Shown one piece after another: positions 37,482-47,940 of a DNA stretch of 64,000 bases (position 1 is the stretch's first letter; each line of letters starts with the position of its first letter). The notes under the pieces are model-generated. The model was not told the origin of the DNA. It worked only from the letters and a program-made list of their open reading frames with translations, and made no database searches. A program made the position numbers and the translations under genes. Source of the stretch: Mycolicibacterium vinylchloridicum. Lineage in GTDB: Bacteria > Actinomycetota > Actinomycetes > Mycobacteriales > Mycobacteriaceae. The stretch lies in NCBI RefSeq assembly GCF_013404075.1, contig NZ_JACBJQ010000001.1, positions 124,001 to 188,000 on the forward strand. The letters run 5' to 3'.

Positions 37482-38603
37482 TTATCCGACCCTGCCCGGA
37501 CGCGCTGAGTGACCGGTTGACTGCTTCACGCCCGGCTTACTTGCATCGGCCTTGACGTTGGCCTTGTCGCTCGCCCCGGGATGTCCCCGCAGTGGAACCC
37601 TATGTCGCGCAATCCCTTTTCCGGACGAGCTCACTGCTGGCGGCTCGGTGCCGGAGGAGGTGGCCGGTGTGCGCGCAGCCGAGACGGCGGCGGCCGGCTG
37701 GGGGGTGACCGACGGCGGCACGAGCAGGTCGACCACGTTGGCGACACCGGTGTAGAAGTCGTTCAGGGCGTTCCACGCGATCCCGTCGGTGACGAAGCTG
37801 GACCGGCCAATCGATGACGATCCGATCGGCGCCGGCAAGGAGATGCCAAACTCCACCAGCTGGTAGGCCGCCCCTACGACCCCGTACACCACGTCACGGG
37901 CGAGGAAACCGAAGAGGCCGGGAAAATCGGCCGGATCCTGGAAGACGTTCTCAATGGACGCCTCCACGTTGTACGGCACCCACGCCAGGTCTTCCACGGC
38001 ACTGGTGACCATGTGTACCGGACCGGTGATGGCCTTGGTGATGGAGAGCAGAACCCGACCGACATCGGTTCGGTAGACAGCGTCTTCGATCAGCGCATCT
38101 CCCACGGATGGGTCCGGCAATCCCGCGAAGAGGTTACCGATGGCGACACTGGTGTCCACGATGGCGCCCTGGGCCAGCGAATTCAGCGGTGCCGGCAACA
38201 GGGCCGACGCGAGATTCAGCAGCACCAGCCGCAACGTCGATCCGTAGAACCCGTAGACCGGCGCGTTGTACTCCGGATTGAACGTCGACTGCACGGCGAA
38301 GCTGAGCAGGCTGCCGATTGCACCGGGGTTCAGCAGCGCGGTCGAGAACAGGGCCAGCGAGTTCACCGGTAGCTCCGCGATCGTGTCGACCGTGCCATTG
38401 ACCGCCAAGGTCACCGCGCCTACGACGATCGCCGCGTCGGACAGCGCGTCGGTGATGAATGATGCCGGCTGGATTTCAGCGGTGTAGATGGCCGGCATCG
38501 CGGGCCGCGAAGGACTCGTGACGAGCGGGGCGCCGGCTGCCACTACTCCGGCCGCCACGAGCGCCGCCAGCAACTTGGTCTGCGGATATACGGAAATGTG
38601 CAT
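37482..38603 (-). CDS. Exported mycobacterial protein of unknown function
   Basis: A 373-residue protein with an N-terminal signal-like segment (LLAALVAAGVVAAGAPLV), then an Ala/Leu/Val-rich body with repeated short hydrophobic helices (ITDALSDAAIVVGAVTLAV and LLNLASALLPAPLNSLAQGAIV), and a basic Ser/Pro/Lys tail (about 300-373). Proteins of this style are common in Mycolicibacterium and are near the PE/PPE-type secreted proteins in composition, but no PE or PPE motif is visible. ATG 38603. Confidence 0.65.
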   Translation of the reverse strand: MHISVYPQTKLLAALVAAGVVAAGAPLVTSPSRPAMPAIYTAEIQPASFITDALSDAAIVVGAVTLAVNGTVDTIAELPVNSLALFSTALLNPGAIGSLLSFAVQSTFNPEYNAPVYGFYGSTLRLVLLNLASALLPAPLNSLAQGAIVDTSVAIGNLFAGLPDPSVGDALIEDAVYRTDVGRVLLSITKAITGPVHMVTSAVEDLAWVPYNVEASIENVFQDPADFPGLFGFLARDVVYGVVGAAYQLVEFGISLPAPIGSSSIGRSSFVTDGIAWNALNDFYTGVANVVDLLVPPSVTPQPAAAVSAARTPATSSGTEPPAVSSSGKGIARHRVPLRGHPGASDKANVKADASKPGVKQSTGHSARPGRVG

Positions 38604-38750
38604 GGCAACCCCCGGTTGCAGCCCGGCAGATTGGACAAATCATATTCCGCATTTGCTGTCGCGTCAGTATCTGGCGGGCGGCGAATTCTGCGAACTCGCC
38701 ACAGTCGATTCCACGAAGACTGCTGCGGTCGCCACCGTAGATTTGAGCCC

Positions 38751-40475
38751 ATGAGTTTCGACTTGGTCATCCGCAACGGCACGATCGTGGACGGTACGGG
38801 CGGCGACCCCTACCGCGGTGACGTCGCCATATCCGACGGCGTCATCGCCGCGGTCGGCACCGTCGACGGAACGGGAACCCGGGAGATCGACGCGACGGGG
38901 CTGCTTGTCACCCCGGGCTTCGTTGACCTCCACACCCATTACGACGGTCAGGCGATCTGGTCGGACCGGATGACACCGTCGTCGGCCCACGGCGTGACGA
39001 CGGCGGTGATGGGTAACTGCGGCGTCGGGTTCGCACCCTGCCGCCCCGAGGACCACGACGTACTCGTCGACGTGATGGCCGGCGTCGAGGACATCCCCGG
39101 TGTGGTGATGGTCGACGGACTGCCGTGGACCTGGGAGACCTTCCCCGAATTCCTCGACGCCCTGGAGTCGCGGCAGCGCGATATCGACGTCGCCGCGTTC
39201 CTACCGCATTCCCCGCTGCGTGTGTACGTCATGGGACAGCGCGGCGTCGACCGCGAGCTGCCCACCGCCGAGGACCTGGCGATGATGCGCAAGCTGGCCG
39301 CGGAGGCTATTCACGCAGGCGCGCTCGGCTTCGCATCGTCACGTCTGACCCTGCACAAAACCTCTGGTGGACAGCCGATTCCGAGCTACGAAGCACAGTA
39401 CGAGGAGATCGAGGCGATCGCCCGCGGTGTCGACGACGCCGGCGGCGGCCTGCTGCAGTTCGTGCCCGATTTGATGGCAGGCGATTACGAGGGTGCGCTC
39501 AGCGCCGTGTTCGACGTCGCTTCGGAAGTGGGCCTGCCCGTGACGTTTACGCTCGCGATCGGCAACGCCGGACCGCCGATCCACCTCGACGCACTGCGCA
39601 TGGTCGAGAAGGCCAACTCCAACGGTGGTGACGTCACCGGGCAGATCTTCCCGCGCCCGATCGGACTGGTGCTCGGCCTGGACCTGTCCGGTAACCCGTT
39701 CGTTCTGTACCCGGCGTACCGGGAGATCGCTGATCTGCCGCTGGCCGAACGCGTGGCCGAGATGCGCAAACCCGAAGTCCGCGAGCGCATTCTGAACGAC
39801 AAGCCGGCCAGCGACGGGCATCCGTTGATGTTCGCCGCCCAAGCGTGGGACTACATGTACCCGCTCGGCGACCCGCCCAATTATGAACCCGCAGCCGAAG
39901 ATTCGATCGGCGCCCGGGCTCTTGCTCGCGGCGTCAGCCCGCTCGAGGAGGCCTACGACCGGCTGCTCGACGATGACGGTCACGCCATGCTGCTCGTCAC
40001 GCTGGCCAACTTCCGCGACAACTCGCTGGACACGGTGGCGGAGCTGATCCAGCGCGACGACGTCGTCCTCGGCCTCGGCGACGGCGGCGCCCATTACGGA
40101 ATGATCTGCGACGCAAGCTTTCCCACCTACATGCTGACGCATTGGGTCCGTGATCGCGAGTCGGGCAGGCTGTCGGTGGAGCGGGTGATCCAGGAGCTGA
40201 CGTCGGTGCCCGCCCGCATCGCGGGACTGGCCGACCGCGGCCGGCTCGCGGTGGGCTACAAGGCCGACGTCAACGTGATCGACGCCGACGCGCTGCGGTT
40301 GCACCAGCCGACAGTCAAGTCTGATCTGCCCGCAGGCGGACGCCGACTCGATCAGACCGCCGACGGCTATGTGGCGACGATCGTGTCCGGCGAGGTGATT
40401 TCCGAGAACGGTGTGCCCACCGCCGCCCGGCCGGGCAAGCTGATCCGCGGCCGGCAACCGGCGCCCACCGCGTGA
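38751..40475 (+). CDS. N-acyl-D-amino-acid deacylase family amidohydrolase
   Basis: A 574-residue metal-dependent hydrolase. The signature DLHTHYDGQAIW near residue 65 supplies two His metal ligands, NCGVGFAPCRPED follows, and LGDGGAHYGMI near 445 holds the catalytic Asp region. The family removes N-acyl groups from D-amino acids or opens related rings. ATG 38751 gives MSFDLVIRNGTIVDGTGG, the standard beginning. It overlaps the next gene as GTGA. Confidence 0.9.
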   Translation: MSFDLVIRNGTIVDGTGGDPYRGDVAISDGVIAAVGTVDGTGTREIDATGLLVTPGFVDLHTHYDGQAIWSDRMTPSSAHGVTTAVMGNCGVGFAPCRPEDHDVLVDVMAGVEDIPGVVMVDGLPWTWETFPEFLDALESRQRDIDVAAFLPHSPLRVYVMGQRGVDRELPTAEDLAMMRKLAAEAIHAGALGFASSRLTLHKTSGGQPIPSYEAQYEEIEAIARGVDDAGGGLLQFVPDLMAGDYEGALSAVFDVASEVGLPVTFTLAIGNAGPPIHLDALRMVEKANSNGGDVTGQIFPRPIGLVLGLDLSGNPFVLYPAYREIADLPLAERVAEMRKPEVRERILNDKPASDGHPLMFAAQAWDYMYPLGDPPNYEPAAEDSIGARALARGVSPLEEAYDRLLDDDGHAMLLVTLANFRDNSLDTVAELIQRDDVVLGLGDGGAHYGMICDASFPTYMLTHWVRDRESGRLSVERVIQELTSVPARIAGLADRGRLAVGYKADVNVIDADALRLHQPTVKSDLPAGGRRLDQTADGYVATIVSGEVISENGVPTAARPGKLIRGRQPAPTA

Positions 40476-41035
40476 GCCGGGTCGCGCCGCTGGCCGAGCC
40501 GTGGAGCTCCGAGGACGCCGCCGATATCGGCAGCTGGGGCCACCCCGACCGGACCTATGAGCCGCTGCTGCTGGTGCGGTGCCTGCAGCGCCACCCCGAC
40601 ATGGCCCGCAAGCTGCGCAAGATGGGCGAGTCGCTCTACCTCGACACCCGGCTGGCACCGCGTGCGCGCACCATCGCGATCCTGCGGATCTGCGGGTTGG
40701 TGCGTTGCGCCTACGAGTGGGGCGGGCAGGCGGCGTTCTGGGGACCGATCGCCGGGGTGTCCGGCGATGAGGCGGATGCGCTGGCCGTCGGCGACGCCAC
40801 CGATCCGCGGTGGAGCGACGACGAGCGCACGCTCATCGTCTCCGTCGACGAATTGGAGCGGACCGGGTCATGGTCGTCGGCGACCTGGGCGGCCCTGGGT
40901 GAGAACTTCGACGACGAACAGCGGATGGAATTACTGATCGCCGTCGGCTGGTACCGGACGGTGTGCACGCTGTGCAACGGGCTGGACCTGCCGGTCGAGG
41001 GCTGGATGCGGCCGTGGCCCGGTTCAGCGTCGTAA
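40472..41035 (+). CDS. Carboxymuconolactone decarboxylase-like protein
   Basis: A 187-residue helical protein. The core LAPRARTIAILRICGLVRCAYEW matches the CMD/AhpD fold, and a Cys pair (TVCTLCNGLD) appears late, at a position unlike the AhpD CxxC. It is translationally coupled to the amidohydrolase (GTGA), so the two probably act in one pathway. The Rv0464c-like gene at 16.7 kb is a distant relative. Confidence 0.8.
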   Translation: MSRVAPLAEPWSSEDAADIGSWGHPDRTYEPLLLVRCLQRHPDMARKLRKMGESLYLDTRLAPRARTIAILRICGLVRCAYEWGGQAAFWGPIAGVSGDEADALAVGDATDPRWSDDERTLIVSVDELERTGSWSSATWAALGENFDDEQRMELLIAVGWYRTVCTLCNGLDLPVEGWMRPWPGSAS

Positions 41036-41045
41036 CGGACGCGCT

Positions 41046-43001
41046 CTAGCCGAGCACGCTCGTGTTCACCACCGTCACCCGGTAGGGGAAAGACAACGAC
41101 AACAGTGGTGAGGATCCATTGTTGGTGTCGTAGATCCTGGTGCCGTCGGGGGCAATCAGCGCGCTGTAGACGGTGCCGTTGACGCGTTGTGCGCCTGTCG
41201 AGATCGCCGTGGCGGCCGTCAGTGCCGTCACCTCCGCATGCGAGCCGACAGCGGTGAGCTGATACACACGTGAACCACCGTGAGTCACCAGGAGGACTGT
41301 CGGCGCCCCGGTCAGCCACCTCGAGCTACCGGTGGCCGAACCGTCGCCGTTGATGACACTGACCTGGGACTGGTCGGCGACGGTGCCGGCAGAGAGGTAC
41401 ACACTGTCGGCGTCGGGACCGGACACCATCGCGCCGTAACCCCCCACCGTCACCGGAGTTCCCACCACCGTGCCGTCGGTGGTGTCGACGACGGTGATCA
41501 CCGTCGAGTCGTACGTCGAGGTCGACTTGTTCTCGATCGGCGACGCGATGAAGAGGTGGCTGCCCATCGGGTCGGGCACCAGCACCGTCCCCAAGCGAGT
41601 GTTGTTGGCGGGCACAGTGATAGGCGTGCCGACGATATCTCCGGTGCTGCTGTCGATGACCGTGAGTACCGTCGAGGCGGATTTGCTGTCCGGGTCATAG
41701 ATTTGAGTGACCTGATTGATCCGCGCCCCGCCGTCGCTGAAGACCACCGGGGCGGCTTCGGCACTGTAGGGGCCGCCCTCGTAGATCGTCGGCGTTTCGA
41801 TCACGACCCCGTCGGCGAGGTCGACCAAAGTGACCGCCACGGTGCTGCTGCTGATGTCACCGGTGATGGTGGTCACCGCCGCGCGGGTGCCGTCGGGACT
41901 CACCACGACACTGCCCTTGGTGTAGCCGTCCATGGCTATCGTCGGGCTGACCAGCGACATGTCCGCAGTGTCGATCACCGCGAGTTCGTCGGCGCTGGTC
42001 GAGCTGGGGTTCGGTTGGAAGATGACGCACAGCCGGCTGGCGTCGGCGTTGAGAACGGTCGACCCCAGGATGAAGCCGTCCAACGTCACCGGAGCGCCAA
42101 CTGTGGCGACCGTGTCGGTGTCGATGGCGGTCACTTTCGCCGTGGAAACCCCGCCGACGCTGGTGTTGGTCGCCAGGAAGGCGTAGCGGCCGTCCGAGCT
42201 GAGCACCACCGCTCCTGTCGCCCAGCCGTCCAGACGGACCGGCTTGCCGACGACGGTGTTGTGTGCCGTATCGATCACCGTCACGTACGTCGAGTTGGTC
42301 GCGGCCACTGAGGAGGTCTGATAGACACGGGTTCCGTCGGCGCTGACCACCGGAGTGCCTATTGGCACCCCGCGGATGTTGATCGGAACTCCGACAACGG
42401 TATTCGTCGCTGTGTTGATCTCTGTCAGTGTCGAGTACGCCGGCGGGATATAGAAGGGCCCGAGCGGATTCGGCGGCACGGTGAGTTCGAACAGCAGCTT
42501 GCCGTTGGGGCTGAGCACTGCACCGGACGGCGCCCCCACCAGACGGATCACGGTGGCACCCGGCGTGCCCACTGGGTCGAATACGTTGAGCAAGTCGCGG
42601 ATCGGTGTGTTGTTGATCAGCGGTACCAGCGCGTTGAACAGCCGCGGGAGGAGTGCCCCGGGAGGCGGTGGTGCCGGCACAGCCGCCGCAAGCTGGCGCG
42701 CGGCCGCGGGGACCAGCGGCGCACGTCCGACCGATGCCCGCCTCTCGACGGGTGAAGGCGCATTCGCCGGTCTGGATACTGTCGCGGCGCGACGCACACC
42801 GACGGCCTGTTCGAGCTGCTGGTGACGCGTGGCACGCGGATGTGTCGCGGCCGACGCGGCGCGCGGCTTCGCGGAACCTGAAGCCGACGACGACTCGTTG
42901 GTGTCGGCGTGGGCGAGAGCGGTCCCGCTGGTAACCGCGGCACCGAGGCCGACTGAAACCGCACCGGCGGCTAACCACAGACGTCGGCGCTGACGCTTCA
43001 T
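41046..43001 (-). CDS. Exported beta-propeller (YVTN-like repeat) protein
   Basis: A 651-residue protein. The signal peptide is KRQRRRLWLAAGAVSVGLGA, then ALAHAD. A disordered Ala/Pro/Arg-rich region spans about 35-115. From about 145 to the end, repeated blades read VTVIDTAHNTVVGKPV and SSDGRYAFL, the YVTN/YncE-like propeller pattern, with six or more blades. Many mycolicibacteria encode such proteins; their roles are unknown, probably cell-surface binding. Confidence 0.78.
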   Translation of the reverse strand: MKRQRRRLWLAAGAVSVGLGAAVTSGTALAHADTNESSSASGSAKPRAASAATHPRATRHQQLEQAVGVRRAATVSRPANAPSPVERRASVGRAPLVPAAARQLAAAVPAPPPPGALLPRLFNALVPLINNTPIRDLLNVFDPVGTPGATVIRLVGAPSGAVLSPNGKLLFELTVPPNPLGPFYIPPAYSTLTEINTATNTVVGVPINIRGVPIGTPVVSADGTRVYQTSSVAATNSTYVTVIDTAHNTVVGKPVRLDGWATGAVVLSSDGRYAFLATNTSVGGVSTAKVTAIDTDTVATVGAPVTLDGFILGSTVLNADASRLCVIFQPNPSSTSADELAVIDTADMSLVSPTIAMDGYTKGSVVVSPDGTRAAVTTITGDISSSTVAVTLVDLADGVVIETPTIYEGGPYSAEAAPVVFSDGGARINQVTQIYDPDSKSASTVLTVIDSSTGDIVGTPITVPANNTRLGTVLVPDPMGSHLFIASPIENKSTSTYDSTVITVVDTTDGTVVGTPVTVGGYGAMVSGPDADSVYLSAGTVADQSQVSVINGDGSATGSSRWLTGAPTVLLVTHGGSRVYQLTAVGSHAEVTALTAATAISTGAQRVNGTVYSALIAPDGTRIYDTNNGSSPLLSLSFPYRVTVVNTSVLG

Positions 43002-43096
43002 GACAATCCCCCGACAGTCACCGCCCTCGATGGCGCATTGCCACCTTAACGGGCCACCACGCCGGCCGGGCTACGTAGCCGACTACTGAATTGGAT

Positions 43097-43906
43097 TCAG
43101 CGTCGTAGCGCCGGATGCTGCTTGACCAACAGCGGCAGCAGTAGCCGTTTCGGCAGCACCTGGAAGATCCGCGTCGACACCTGGCTCGCCAGTCCGGGGA
43201 TGACGCTGCCGCGGTCCTGGTCGATCACGTCGATACCGGCCTTGGCGACATCGCGCGACGGCTCCCACATAAACTTCGGAAACGCGTCGGCGAACGACCG
43301 CTCGTCCATCCCGGCAGCCTGAAGGAATCCGGTGCGCACCGGACCGGGGTTGAGCGTCCCGATGGTGACGCCGGTGCCCGCCAACTCCGCGCGCACCCCG
43401 TCGGTATAGGACCGGACGAATGCTTTGGTCGCCGCGTACCCGGCTTGGCCGGGGAACGGCTGGAAGCCGGCCGTCGAGCCGACGTTGAGGATCGCTCCGC
43501 GGCCGCGCGGCACCATCATCTGCACGGCCCGCGTGGTCAGGTCGATGACAGCCTCGACGTTGACGCGGACCTGGGCGATCTCGTCGTCGACCGACGCGTC
43601 CTTGACTGCGCCCATGGTGCCGATGCCGGCGTTGTTGACCAGGATGTCGACGGTCAGGCCCCGTCGCTCCACCTCGTCGAACAGGGCGGCGCGGGCGGCC
43701 GGATCGGCGACGTCGCAGGCGATGACTTCGACGCGTACCTGGTCGGCGAGTTCGGCGGCGAGCTCTTTGAGCTTGTCCTCGCGGCGGGCGACGAGCGTGA
43801 CGCCGTGCCCGCGGGCCGCAAGTTCGCGGGCGAGGTCGGCGCCGATTCCCGAGGACGCCCCGGTGACGACGGCGGTGGACGTGGGCGATGGCGTAGGCAA
43901 CGACAT
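43097..43906 (-). CDS. Short-chain dehydrogenase/reductase
   Basis: A 269-residue classical SDR. The cofactor motif is [15 protein letters not shown], the NNAG motif is [10 protein letters not shown], and the catalytic YxxxK is in [11 protein letters not shown], with Ser upstream in [10 protein letters not shown]. The C-terminal hydrophobic stretch ([15 protein letters not shown]) suggests membrane association, as in several mycobacterial lipid-acting SDRs. ATG 43906. Divergent from the flavin-barrel protein, with 74 bases between. Confidence 0.87.
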   Translation of the reverse strand: MSLPTPSPTSTAVVTGASSGIGADLARELAARGHGVTLVARREDKLKELAAELADQVRVEVIACDVADPAARAALFDEVERRGLTVDILVNNAGIGTMGAVKDASVDDEIAQVRVNVEAVIDLTTRAVQMMVPRGRGAILNVGSTAGFQPFPGQAGYAATKAFVRSYTDGVRAELAGTGVTIGTLNPGPVRTGFLQAAGMDERSFADAFPKFMWEPSRDVAKAGIDVIDQDRGSVIPGLASQVSTRIFQVLPKRLLLPLLVKQHPALRR

Positions 43907-43980
43907 GTCGTCGACAACCTATGCGCTCGACGGTGATATTCCCAGGCTTTCCGTGCACCATCCGCAATAAGATTGCGCCC

Positions 43981-44346
43981 ATGAGCATCAAGGTCGACCT
44001 CGCTCAGCTCGCAGGCAAGCTGGGTGATTTCCCGACCGGCTACCTGATCACCGTGAGCGACGACCACCGGGCACACACCGTGGCCGTGGACCCGCAACTC
44101 CATGACGGCGTTCTCGATATCGGTCCGGTCGGCAACAGCACCCGGCGCAACATCTGCGGCCACCCTGATGCGACTCTGTTGTGGCCACCGGCCGAACCGG
44201 GCGGCTACAGCCTGATCGTCGACGGCCGCGGCGAGCTCACCGACGACTCTTTGCGCGTCGTTCCCCATCGCGCCGTGCTGCACCGGCCGGCACAACCGAA
44301 CGTGCCGACGGCGTCGGGCTGCGGCGACGACTGCGTCCCGCTTTAG
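43981..44346 (+). CDS. Pyridoxamine 5'-phosphate oxidase-like split-barrel protein
   Basis: A 121-residue protein resembling the PNPOx/FMN-binding or F420-binding split barrel: [17 protein letters not shown], then [17 protein letters not shown], then [12 protein letters not shown]. It is short, and the C-terminus contains two Cys ([11 protein letters not shown]) that are unusual in the family. ATG 43981. Cofactor and substrate cannot be assigned by eye. Confidence 0.7.
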   Translation: MSIKVDLAQLAGKLGDFPTGYLITVSDDHRAHTVAVDPQLHDGVLDIGPVGNSTRRNICGHPDATLLWPPAEPGGYSLIVDGRGELTDDSLRVVPHRAVLHRPAQPNVPTASGCGDDCVPL

Positions 44347-44363
44347 CCGCCGTCGACAGGCTC

Positions 44364-44418
44364 GAGTGTGCGGTTTCGTCCGCAACACGCCGCCGACCGC
44401 GGATGAGGACGCACACTC
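44364..44418. repeat. Inverted repeat pair, left flank of the nuclease-fold gene
   Basis: GAGTGTGC (44364-44371) and GCACACTC (44411-44418) are inverted, and each is followed inward by a TCCGC/GCGGA core. Within it, 44368-44392 is repeated in inverted orientation at 45372-45396 with 24 of 25 matches. The unit also folds on itself (TGCGG and CCGCA around TTTCGT). It overlaps the stop of the neighbouring gene. Confidence 0.7.
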
Positions 44419-45289
44419 ACCATGTCCGCGGACAGCCTCTCGCCGTGAGCGCACGGCCAACCCGATCGAGGAAGACCCGCGGACTGTTGTGGAGCATCGA
44501 ACTCGTCACCCGCACGTCGACCCAATCCAGCTCCGGCAACCGCGCATAGCGTTCGACATCCTTGGATCGTTGCCGTGGGTCGGTCCAATGGTGGGCTCCC
44601 TCGAAGTCGACACCGACGCGATATTCCGGCCAACCCATATCGATGCGGGCAAACAGGATCCCACGCTCGTCGTACACCGGAATCTGCGTCTGGGGCCGCG
44701 GAAATCCGTTCTCTAGCAACAGTAATCGCGTCATCGTCTCGTAAGGCGATTCGGCACCGCCGTCAGCGAGGTCGAGCGTGCGCCGAAGTCCGGCCAGACC
44801 TCGCGCGCCGGGATGGTCGGCCATCACCGCTTCGACCTCGACAGCCTTGAGGTCGGTGGCGTTCATGAGCGCGTCGACCCGCTGCAGTCCGTTCGCAAGA
44901 ACTAATCGCCGACCGAGGTCGAAGGCCGTGCGCGCAGGACTTGTCACGGTCATGCCGGCGATCGATTGTGTCTCTCGGGGAGTGAGGGTGTCCGAATGGA
45001 CGGTCAGCATCCGCGGCGCCCGACGATTCGAGTGGATCAGTTCGGCAGGAACCTCAGGGCCGATCCACTTGGCGCCTAACAACGCCGACGCCGATAACCC
45101 CGCGAGCACGCCACTGCGGTGAGACCACAACCAGGCGGCCCGCGCGCGATCTATTGCCGAGATGTCGACCCCCCGCGGAACCCAGACGCCGGGATAGACG
45201 GCGCAATGGAACCGCCGGAGTTCGCGGAACGTCAGCGCTCCCGCCTCGAGCATCTCCTTCGCGATGAATGGCCACGGAACGGTCTGCAT
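44417..45289 (-). CDS. DUF559/AbiEi-type nuclease-fold protein
   Basis: A 290-residue protein. The N-terminal half has a wing-like region and RTAFDLGRRLVLANGLQRVDA. The C-terminal part (about 185-285) has ESPYETMTRLLLLENGFP, then FARIDMGWPEYRVGVDFEGAHHW, an Asp/Glu-rich arrangement like Vsr or PD-(D/E)XK nucleases. Such proteins are multi-copy in mycobacterial genomes with no known function; a link to abortive-infection AbiEi proteins is structural only. It is bracketed by inverted repeats on both sides and stands alone. Confidence 0.7.
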   Translation of the reverse strand: MQTVPWPFIAKEMLEAGALTFRELRRFHCAVYPGVWVPRGVDISAIDRARAAWLWSHRSGVLAGLSASALLGAKWIGPEVPAELIHSNRRAPRMLTVHSDTLTPRETQSIAGMTVTSPARTAFDLGRRLVLANGLQRVDALMNATDLKAVEVEAVMADHPGARGLAGLRRTLDLADGGAESPYETMTRLLLLENGFPRPQTQIPVYDERGILFARIDMGWPEYRVGVDFEGAHHWTDPRQRSKDVERYARLPELDWVDVRVTSSMLHNSPRVFLDRVGRALTARGCPRTW

Positions 45290-45345
45290 TCGCGAACAGT
45301 GTCAAAGCCCGGCGGCGCATGTGTTCCGCTCTCCACAGCGTCGCC

Positions 45346-45397
45346 GAGTGTGCGGCGCCATACGCCGACGACGGCGTGTTGCGGATGAAACCGCACA
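45346..45397. repeat. Inverted repeat pair, right flank of the nuclease-fold gene
   Basis: GAGTGTGCGGCGCC starts at 45346 and the inverted unit at 45372-45396 matches the left flank (44368-44392) in reverse complement at 24 of 25 bases. It lies about 80 bases upstream of the gene start, so it could act as promoter, operator or element end. Confidence 0.7.
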
Positions 45398-45415
45398 ACG
45401 CGCGGCTGGACAACG

Positions 45416-45448
45416 AAAAAGCCCGGCCCCCCGCAAGGGGGACCGGGC
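45416..45448 (-). terminator. Intrinsic terminator of groEL2
   Basis: On the minus strand, a GC-rich stem (GCCCGGTCCCCC with GGGGGGCCGGGC, loop TTGC) is followed by TTTTT. It starts about 17 bases after the groEL2 stop. This is a classic Rho-independent terminator, which is rare in mycobacteria. Confidence 0.85.
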
Positions 45449-45464
45449 GTTTTCGTTGACTTAC

Positions 45465-47189
<1,725 letters not shown>

Positions 47190-47202
47190 TCACCGACCCG
47201 AC

Positions 47203-47229
47203 CTAGCACTCACCGGTCGGGAGTGCCAA
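47203..47229. promoter_or_regulatory. CIRCE element 1 (HrcA site)
   Basis: CTAGCACTC, nine bases, GAGTGCCAA: matches the CIRCE consensus (TTAGCACTC-N9-GAGTGCTAA) with two end mismatches. It lies about 110 bases upstream of the groEL2 start. HrcA represses chaperonin genes through such sites. Confidence 0.85.
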
Positions 47230-47237
47230 CCACCTTT

Positions 47238-47264
47238 TTAGCACTCGCCCTTGGTGAGTGCAAG
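47238..47264. promoter_or_regulatory. CIRCE element 2 (HrcA site)
   Basis: TTAGCACTC, nine bases, GAGTGCAAG: near-consensus CIRCE, eight bases from the first copy. The tandem pair should give strong heat-inducible HrcA repression of groEL2. Its right end is 16 bases from the TetR gene's stop codon. Confidence 0.88.
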
Positions 47265-47280
47265 AAGATGAATCGGCCGT

Positions 47281-47838
47281 TCACCCGGCGCGTAACCCGG
47301 CCACGATGACGTTGGTGATCCGGTCGGCGACGTCGTCGCCGTATTCCTGTCCGCTCTTGCACACGACCAATAGCGCCTTGAGTTCGGCCAGACCGACGTC
47401 GGACCGCGCCGCTCCGGCTTTCTGCGCCGCGACCAGCATCTCGCCCAGCACCCCGAGGAATTCCGCCTCGGCACCGGGCGCCGCGGAGTCGAGGTCGATC
47501 CCGTAGCTCGCCAGCGCCTCGACCATCCCGTGGTCGGCCGCGCCGGCACGCACCATCTCGCGCATGAATTCGAACAACGCGGTGGACGGATCGGCGGCCA
47601 GCAGCTCCCGTCCGCGCTCCACGACAACGCGCACCCGGTCACCGATGACGGCCTCGAACAGGGCTTCCTTGGTGGGAAAGTGACGGTAGACAGTGCCCGC
47701 GCCGACGCCGGCCCGCCGGGCGATCTCGTCGATCGGCACGCCGAGCCCCTGCTCGGCGAAGACCTCGTAGGCGACCTGCAGCACCCGAGCGCGGTTACGC
47801 GCGGCATCGGCCCGCAGCGGCCGGCAGCTCACACCCAC
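47281..47838 (-). CDS. TetR-family regulator
   Basis: A 185-residue repressor. The HTH lies at about residues 15-60 (VPIDEIARRAGVGAGTVYRHFPTKEALF), and the C-terminal domain is of the SACE_7040 type (DHGMVEALASYGIDL). GTG 47838 or GTG 47832 are possible starts. It is divergent from the SDR gene at 47941, and two palindromic repeats in the shared promoter are the obvious operator, so it probably represses the SDR and itself. Confidence 0.88.
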   Translation of the reverse strand: MGVSCRPLRADAARNRARVLQVAYEVFAEQGLGVPIDEIARRAGVGAGTVYRHFPTKEALFEAVIGDRVRVVVERGRELLAADPSTALFEFMREMVRAGAADHGMVEALASYGIDLDSAAPGAEAEFLGVLGEMLVAAQKAGAARSDVGLAELKALLVVCKSGQEYGDDVADRITNVIVAGLRAG

Positions 47839-47856
47839 CTCACGCCCTCTCGCTCG

Positions 47857-47887
47857 TTGACAAAGCGGGGCGCACGTTCCGTATAGT
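47857..47887 (+). promoter_or_regulatory. SigA-type promoter of the SDR gene
   Basis: TTGACA at 47857-47862 and TATAGT at 47882-47887 are separated by 19 bases, close to the vegetative consensus. Transcription would start near 47894, about 45 bases before the SDR ATG. Confidence 0.65.
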
Positions 47888-47912
47888 CGAAGAAACCGGG
47901 GCGCGCGCTCCG
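47866..47912. promoter_or_regulatory. Tandem TetR operators
   Basis: CGGGGCGCACGTTCCG at 47866-47881 and CGGGGCGCGCGCTCCG at 47897-47912 are 31 bases apart (three helical turns). The second is palindromic at 14 of 16 bases, the first at 10 of 16. The first fills the spacer between the -35 and -10 boxes and the second covers the start site, so binding would block transcription. Confidence 0.65.
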
Positions 47913-47940
47913 TTTATCCATCGTAATCGAGGAGAAGAGC

